From the NCBI RefSeq assembly GCF_002968015.1, contig NZ_PUIP01000008.1, forward strand, positions 124,001 through 188,000: a stretch of DNA of 64,000 nt, written 5' to 3'. The notes under the pieces are model-generated. The model was not told where the DNA came from and ran no database searches. It was given only the letters and a program-made list of their open reading frames with translations. Both the position numbers and the translations under genes were made by a program. Below, one piece after another: positions 60,991-64,000 of this stretch (the first letter of the stretch is position 1; every line of letters begins with the position of its first letter). This stretch comes from Massilia phosphatilytica. GTDB lineage: Bacteria; Pseudomonadota; Gammaproteobacteria; Burkholderiales; Burkholderiaceae_D.

Positions 60991-61869
60991 ATGACCACCA
61001 AAACCTATCTGATTACCGGCGCCACTGGCGATACCGGCCGCCATACCGCCCTTTCCCTGCTCGACCGGGGGCTGGGCGTGCGCGCTTTCGTCCACACTCT
61101 CGACGAGCGTTCCGACGCGCTACGCAAGGCCGGCGCGGACATCGTCCAGGGCGACCTGCTCGACATCGACAGCGTCAAAACCGCGCTCGACGGCGCTGCG
61201 GGCGCCTATTTCGTCTATCCCCTGCGCCCGGGATTGCTGGACGCCACCGCCTACTTCGCCCAGGCTGCCAAGGAAGTCGGGACTCCGGTCGTCGTCAACA
61301 TGTCGCAGATCTCCGCGCGCCGCGACGCAGCCAGCAACGCCGCACGCAATCACTGGATCGGCGAACGCATTCTGGACTGGTCGGACGTGCCGACGGTACA
61401 CGTGCGTCCCACCTATTTCGCGCAATGGCTGCTGTATCCGCACGTGCGCGCCGGAATCCGCGAGGAAGGCGCGATCAAGCTGCCTTTCGGCGATGGCCGC
61501 CACGCGCCCATTGCGGCCGAGGACCAGGGCCGCACGATCGCCGCCATCCTCGCCGATCCGGCGCAGCACATCGGCAAGACCCATGTGCTGAATGGCCCGG
61601 TCGAGATGGACGAACACGGTATTGCCGCCGCGGTCTCGGAAGCGCTCGGCAAGACCGTGCGCTACCAACCGATTTCCATCGATGACTACCGCGAACGTCT
61701 CGCTGCAAGCGGGCTGTGGCCTTACCTCATCCAGCACCTCGTGGAAGTGGGCATCGATTGCAGCAACGGCGTGTTCGAAGGCACCGACCAGGTCATCGAG
61801 CGTCTCACCGGAACGCCTCCGATGACGGTACAGGCGTTCGTGGACAAGCACCGCGCCGCATTCGGCTGA
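60991..61869 (+). CDS. NmrA-family NAD(P)-binding protein
   Basis: A 292-residue atypical SDR. The Rossmann motif TYLITGATGDTGRHTALSLL is at the N-terminus, then GVRAFVHTLDERSDALRKAGADIVQGDLLD. The canonical YxxxK is absent, as in NmrA/QOR2-like proteins that sense or reduce quinones and related compounds. RPTYFAQWLLYP is the usual RP-x-x-F element. AAGGAG lies 7 bases before the ATG. The operator-like palindrome lies directly upstream. Confidence 0.85.
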   Translation: MTTKTYLITGATGDTGRHTALSLLDRGLGVRAFVHTLDERSDALRKAGADIVQGDLLDIDSVKTALDGAAGAYFVYPLRPGLLDATAYFAQAAKEVGTPVVVNMSQISARRDAASNAARNHWIGERILDWSDVPTVHVRPTYFAQWLLYPHVRAGIREEGAIKLPFGDGRHAPIAAEDQGRTIAAILADPAQHIGKTHVLNGPVEMDEHGIAAAVSEALGKTVRYQPISIDDYRERLAASGLWPYLIQHLVEVGIDCSNGVFEGTDQVIERLTGTPPMTVQAFVDKHRAAFG

Positions 61870-61947
61870 GCACAGACGGCCGCCTGGTCGCCATTCTTCG
61901 ATTCAAGGACCGGCCAGCCGGCCGGTCGAAACCTCATAGAACCCATC

Positions 61948-62757
61948 ATGAAACACCACCAAATCGCCGTGCGCCTTGCGACCATCGCGATCGCCGCGGC
62001 GCCCCTCCTGACGGCCGCGGGCTGCAGTTCCAGCGAAGCCGCGACACCGGCGCAGGCCGGTCCCGCGCCGGCTCCACGCGTTACCGCGATCCTCGTGCAC
62101 GGCGCCTGGGCGGACGGTTCCAGCTGGTCGCGCATCACGCCCCTGCTGCAGGCGCGCGGCATCGATGTCGTGGCAGTGCAGCTGCGCCGCGCGAGCCTGG
62201 CGGAGGACGCCGCCATCGTGCAGCGCGCCGTCGCCGACCAGAAAGGCAAGGTCGTGCTGGTCGGCCATTCCTACGGCGGTGCCGCGATCACGGAAGGCGG
62301 CAACGACGCCAGGGTAGGCGCGCTCGTCTACGTGGCGGCCTTTGCCCCGGGCGACGGTGAGTCCATCAACGACATGATCAGCCCCTACCCGGCCGGCGCC
62401 TGGCAGGCCGGGCTGGTGCCCGATTCCGCCGGCAACCTGCGACTGGATACGGCGTCCTACCTGACCTATTTTGCCGCCGACCTGCCCAGGGACGAGGCCA
62501 CCGTCCTGGCGACTTCGCAAGGCCCGATCTTCGCCCACGTCCTGCAGGACAAGGTGACCAGTGCCGCGTGGAAGACCAAGCCGTCCTACTGGGCGCTGAG
62601 CGCCAACGACCAGATCATTCCGGCCGCGTTCCAGCAGGGCGAAGCCGCCCGCATCAAGGCCAGGGTCACCACCATCGCGGGCGGTCATACCGAACTGCTG
62701 TCGCATCCCCAGGAAGTGGCGGCCGTCATCCTCGACGCCGTCGAGCATCTGCAGTAA
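61948..62757 (+). CDS. lipoprotein-anchored alpha/beta hydrolase
   Basis: A 269-residue exported hydrolase. The signal peptide ends in the lipobox LTAAGC, then a Pro/Ala linker follows. ILVHGAWADGSSW is the oxyanion HG element, the nucleophile Ser is in LVGHSYGGAAI, and the catalytic His is in AGGHTELLSHP near the C-terminus. The Asp is probably in SANDQIIP. It resembles small esterases of the EstC/salicylate esterase-like group. It lies 78 bp after the NmrA-type gene on the same strand. Confidence 0.85.
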   Translation: MKHHQIAVRLATIAIAAAPLLTAAGCSSSEAATPAQAGPAPAPRVTAILVHGAWADGSSWSRITPLLQARGIDVVAVQLRRASLAEDAAIVQRAVADQKGKVVLVGHSYGGAAITEGGNDARVGALVYVAAFAPGDGESINDMISPYPAGAWQAGLVPDSAGNLRLDTASYLTYFAADLPRDEATVLATSQGPIFAHVLQDKVTSAAWKTKPSYWALSANDQIIPAAFQQGEAARIKARVTTIAGGHTELLSHPQEVAAVILDAVEHLQ

Positions 62758-62762
62758 GCGAA

Positions 62763-62785
62763 GCGGCCGCCCGTGTGGCGGCCGC
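62763..62785. terminator. 9-bp hairpin between convergent genes
   Basis: GCGGCCGCC (62763-62771) pairs perfectly with GGCGGCCGC (62777-62785). It starts a few bases after the hydrolase stop and just before the SDR stop on the other strand. There is no T-run, so termination would be weak or Rho-dependent. Confidence 0.5.
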
Positions 62786-62792
62786 CCTCGTA

Positions 62793-63497
62793 TCAATAGC
62801 CGCCGCGCAGGAACACCGCATCCGGAGCGCCCAGCCCGGCGCGCAGGGCCTGCGTCCCGGCATCGGCCAGCACCTCCTCGGCACCGGCTGCGACGGCATC
62901 CAGGGTCGTCGCGGCCACCTGTGCCGGATCCGATTTCGGCACGTCGAACTCACGCGTCAAGTCGGTGTCCATCGGCCCGACGTGCAGCGCCACGACCCGC
63001 GTTCCCTGACCGCGCAGCGACACGCGTAGCGTGTTGGTATAGCTCCAGGCGGCGCTCTTGGTCGCCGCATATGCCGCCAAGAAGGTCACGCCGAACCAGG
63101 TCGCGTCCGACAGCACGTTGACGATCGCGCCGCCGCCGTTGCGCGCCAGCGTCGGCGCGAACGCCTGCGACACACGTACCAGGCCGTGGTAGTTGGTGTC
63201 CATCAGTTCGTTCGTCAGCGCGCTCACGTCCGGATCGAGCGCGCCCTGCGACAAGCGGGCCGTGCCGGCATTGTTGACCACCATCGTGACGTCGGGACAT
63301 GCGGCGGCGGCGCGGCGCACACTGTCGTCGTCGCGCACGTCCAGCTGCACCGGCACGATGCCCGGCTCGCGGAAGTCCCCGGTGAGGCGCACGCCGGCAT
63401 ATACCTTGGCACCGCGCTCGCGCGCGGCGCGCGCAAGCGCCAGGCCGAGGCCCCTCGATGCACCGGTGACGAATACGACCTGCTGTTTGAAATCCAT
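62793..63497 (-). CDS. short-chain dehydrogenase/reductase
   Basis: A classical 234-residue SDR. The nucleotide motif is VFVTGASRGLGLALAR, then VVNNAGTA, Ser in VNVLSDATW, the catalytic YAATK (Tyr-x-x-x-Lys) and VGPMDTDL. The ATG at 63497 has AGGAG seven bases upstream and begins MDFKQQVVFVTGAS; the 63551 start is rejected. It is divergent from the TetR gene, which has operator-like sites in the shared gap, so TetR control is likely. Confidence 0.93.
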   Translation of the reverse strand: MDFKQQVVFVTGASRGLGLALARAARERGAKVYAGVRLTGDFREPGIVPVQLDVRDDDSVRRAAAACPDVTMVVNNAGTARLSQGALDPDVSALTNELMDTNYHGLVRVSQAFAPTLARNGGGAIVNVLSDATWFGVTFLAAYAATKSAAWSYTNTLRVSLRGQGTRVVALHVGPMDTDLTREFDVPKSDPAQVAATTLDAVAAGAEEVLADAGTQALRAGLGAPDAVFLRGGY

Positions 63498-63559
63498 GTG
63501 TTCTCCTGACAAAGTAAGCGCTCGCGCGCGGGCGGATCCGAATGCCGTCAACGCATCTC

Positions 63560-63569
63560 ATTTAGATGT
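63560..63569. promoter_or_regulatory. operator half-site ATTTAGATGT (SDR side)
   Basis: ATTTAGATGT followed by CG; together with CATCT at 63554-63558 it makes a CATCT-N5-AGATG dyad. The same 10-mer occurs in inverse orientation at 63638-63647. Confidence 0.5.
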
Positions 63570-63637
63570 CGTCCATCATATATATCGCAGAGGATTGTAG
63601 CAACATCGATCGATGCAATTTTTTTAGAAACCATGTA

Positions 63638-63647
63638 ACATCTAAAT
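63638..63647. promoter_or_regulatory. operator half-site ACATCTAAAT (TetR side)
   Basis: The exact reverse complement of 63560-63569, 25 bp upstream of the TetR start. The pair brackets the divergent promoter region. Confidence 0.5.
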
Positions 63648-63671
63648 TCATTGATTCGACGAGCTTATACG

Positions 63672-64000
63672 ATGCGCAAATCCCGGGCCGAGGCCAGCCG
63701 CACCAAGGAAAACATCATCGACGCCGCCGCGGCGACGTTTCGTCAGGACGGCATCGCGGCAACCACCCTGATCGAACTGATGGCGGCCGCCGGCCTGACG
63801 CGCGGCGGCTTCTACAAGCACTTCGCGTCGAAGGAAGAAGTGCTGGCGCAGGCGATTACCCATGCGATCGACGGCGTCGCCGCGACGATCGGCACGGCCG
63901 TCAGGCAGCGCCGCAACGGCACGCCGCTGCAGCGCGTGCTCGATGCCTACCTGACGACGCAGCACCGCGACCATCCGGAGCGAGGCTGCCTGTTTGCCGC
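63672..64000 (+). CDS. TetR/AcrR-family regulator, N-terminal part
   Basis: The first 109 residues of a TetR-type repressor; the frame continues past the window end. The start MRKSRAEASRTKENIIDAAA leads into a helix-turn-helix (IAATTLIELMAAAGLTRGGFYKHFASKEEVL) with the typical GGFYKHF recognition helix. HPERGCLFA begins the ligand domain. It is divergent from the SDR gene with 174 bp between. It probably represses SDR and, through the matching palindrome at 60939, the NmrA-type gene. Confidence 0.9.
   Translation, partial: MRKSRAEASRTKENIIDAAAATFRQDGIAATTLIELMAAAGLTRGGFYKHFASKEEVLAQAITHAIDGVAATIGTAVRQRRNGTPLQRVLDAYLTTQHRDHPERGCLFA

Overview
The window is a GC-rich chromosomal segment of a betaproteobacterium, most likely an Oxalobacteraceae member close to Massilia/Telluria. 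The main evidence is gene order: leuC-entericidin-leuD-leuB-asd-fimV-truA-trpF-trpB-trpA-accD-folC-SPOR, a block characteristic of Burkholderiales. Tandem cyanophycin synthetases, PEP-CTERM proteins and secreted GH30 xylanases fit the same group. No rRNA, tRNA, CRISPR array, prophage or complete insertion sequence was found.

Layout. (1) 1-14.6 kb, minus strand: leucine (leuC, leuD, leuB), Asp-semialdehyde (asd), pilus hub (fimV), tRNA pseudouridine (truA), tryptophan (trpF, trpB, trpA), malonyl-CoA (accD) and folate (folC) genes. The block is broken by terminators after asd and trpA. (2) 14.8-21.7 kb: a two-gene cheZ-cheA operon, UspA, a NarL-type regulator, a Crp/Fnr regulator and a glycine-zipper envelope protein. 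(3) 21.7-29.3 kb, minus: recQ followed by the four-gene ligase-associated DNA repair operon (MBL exonuclease, ATP-dependent ligase, Lhr helicase, PdeM nuclease), with overlapping start and stop codons. (4) 29.5-34 kb, plus: a small peptide, a degenerate receiver, two tandem GH30 xylanases and a PEP-CTERM protein. (5) 34.4-43.1 kb, minus: ahpC/ahpF, then a signalling module of hybrid kinase, CheR, CheB and REC-kinase. (6) 43.2-50 kb: a UvrA2-type ATPase, an SDR enzyme and a glycosyltransferase (minus), facing an ABC-F protein that has a three-codon leader ORF. (7) 49.9-57.9 kb: a cyanophycin locus, with DUF1854 and an ABC transporter on minus, divergent from two cyanophycin synthetases on plus. 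(8) 58-64 kb: accessory DNA with an acyltransferase, IS and Rrf2 regulator remnants, and an NmrA / hydrolase / SDR / TetR group that shares an operator-like motif.

Most notable observations. The two cyanophycin synthetases have complementary active-site losses: the first keeps an HxxEH motif but has lost the Mur-ligase P-loop, and the second is the reverse. The ABC-F gene is preceded by a minimal Met-Arg-Leu-stop ORF with its own ribosome binding site. Two modular inverted arrays of a GGGGTCAGAGCAC unit sit between genes. A 120-bp imperfect palindrome separates trpB from trpA. A near-identical TTWAGATGTCG motif links the terminal TetR gene to the NmrA gene 2.7 kb away.
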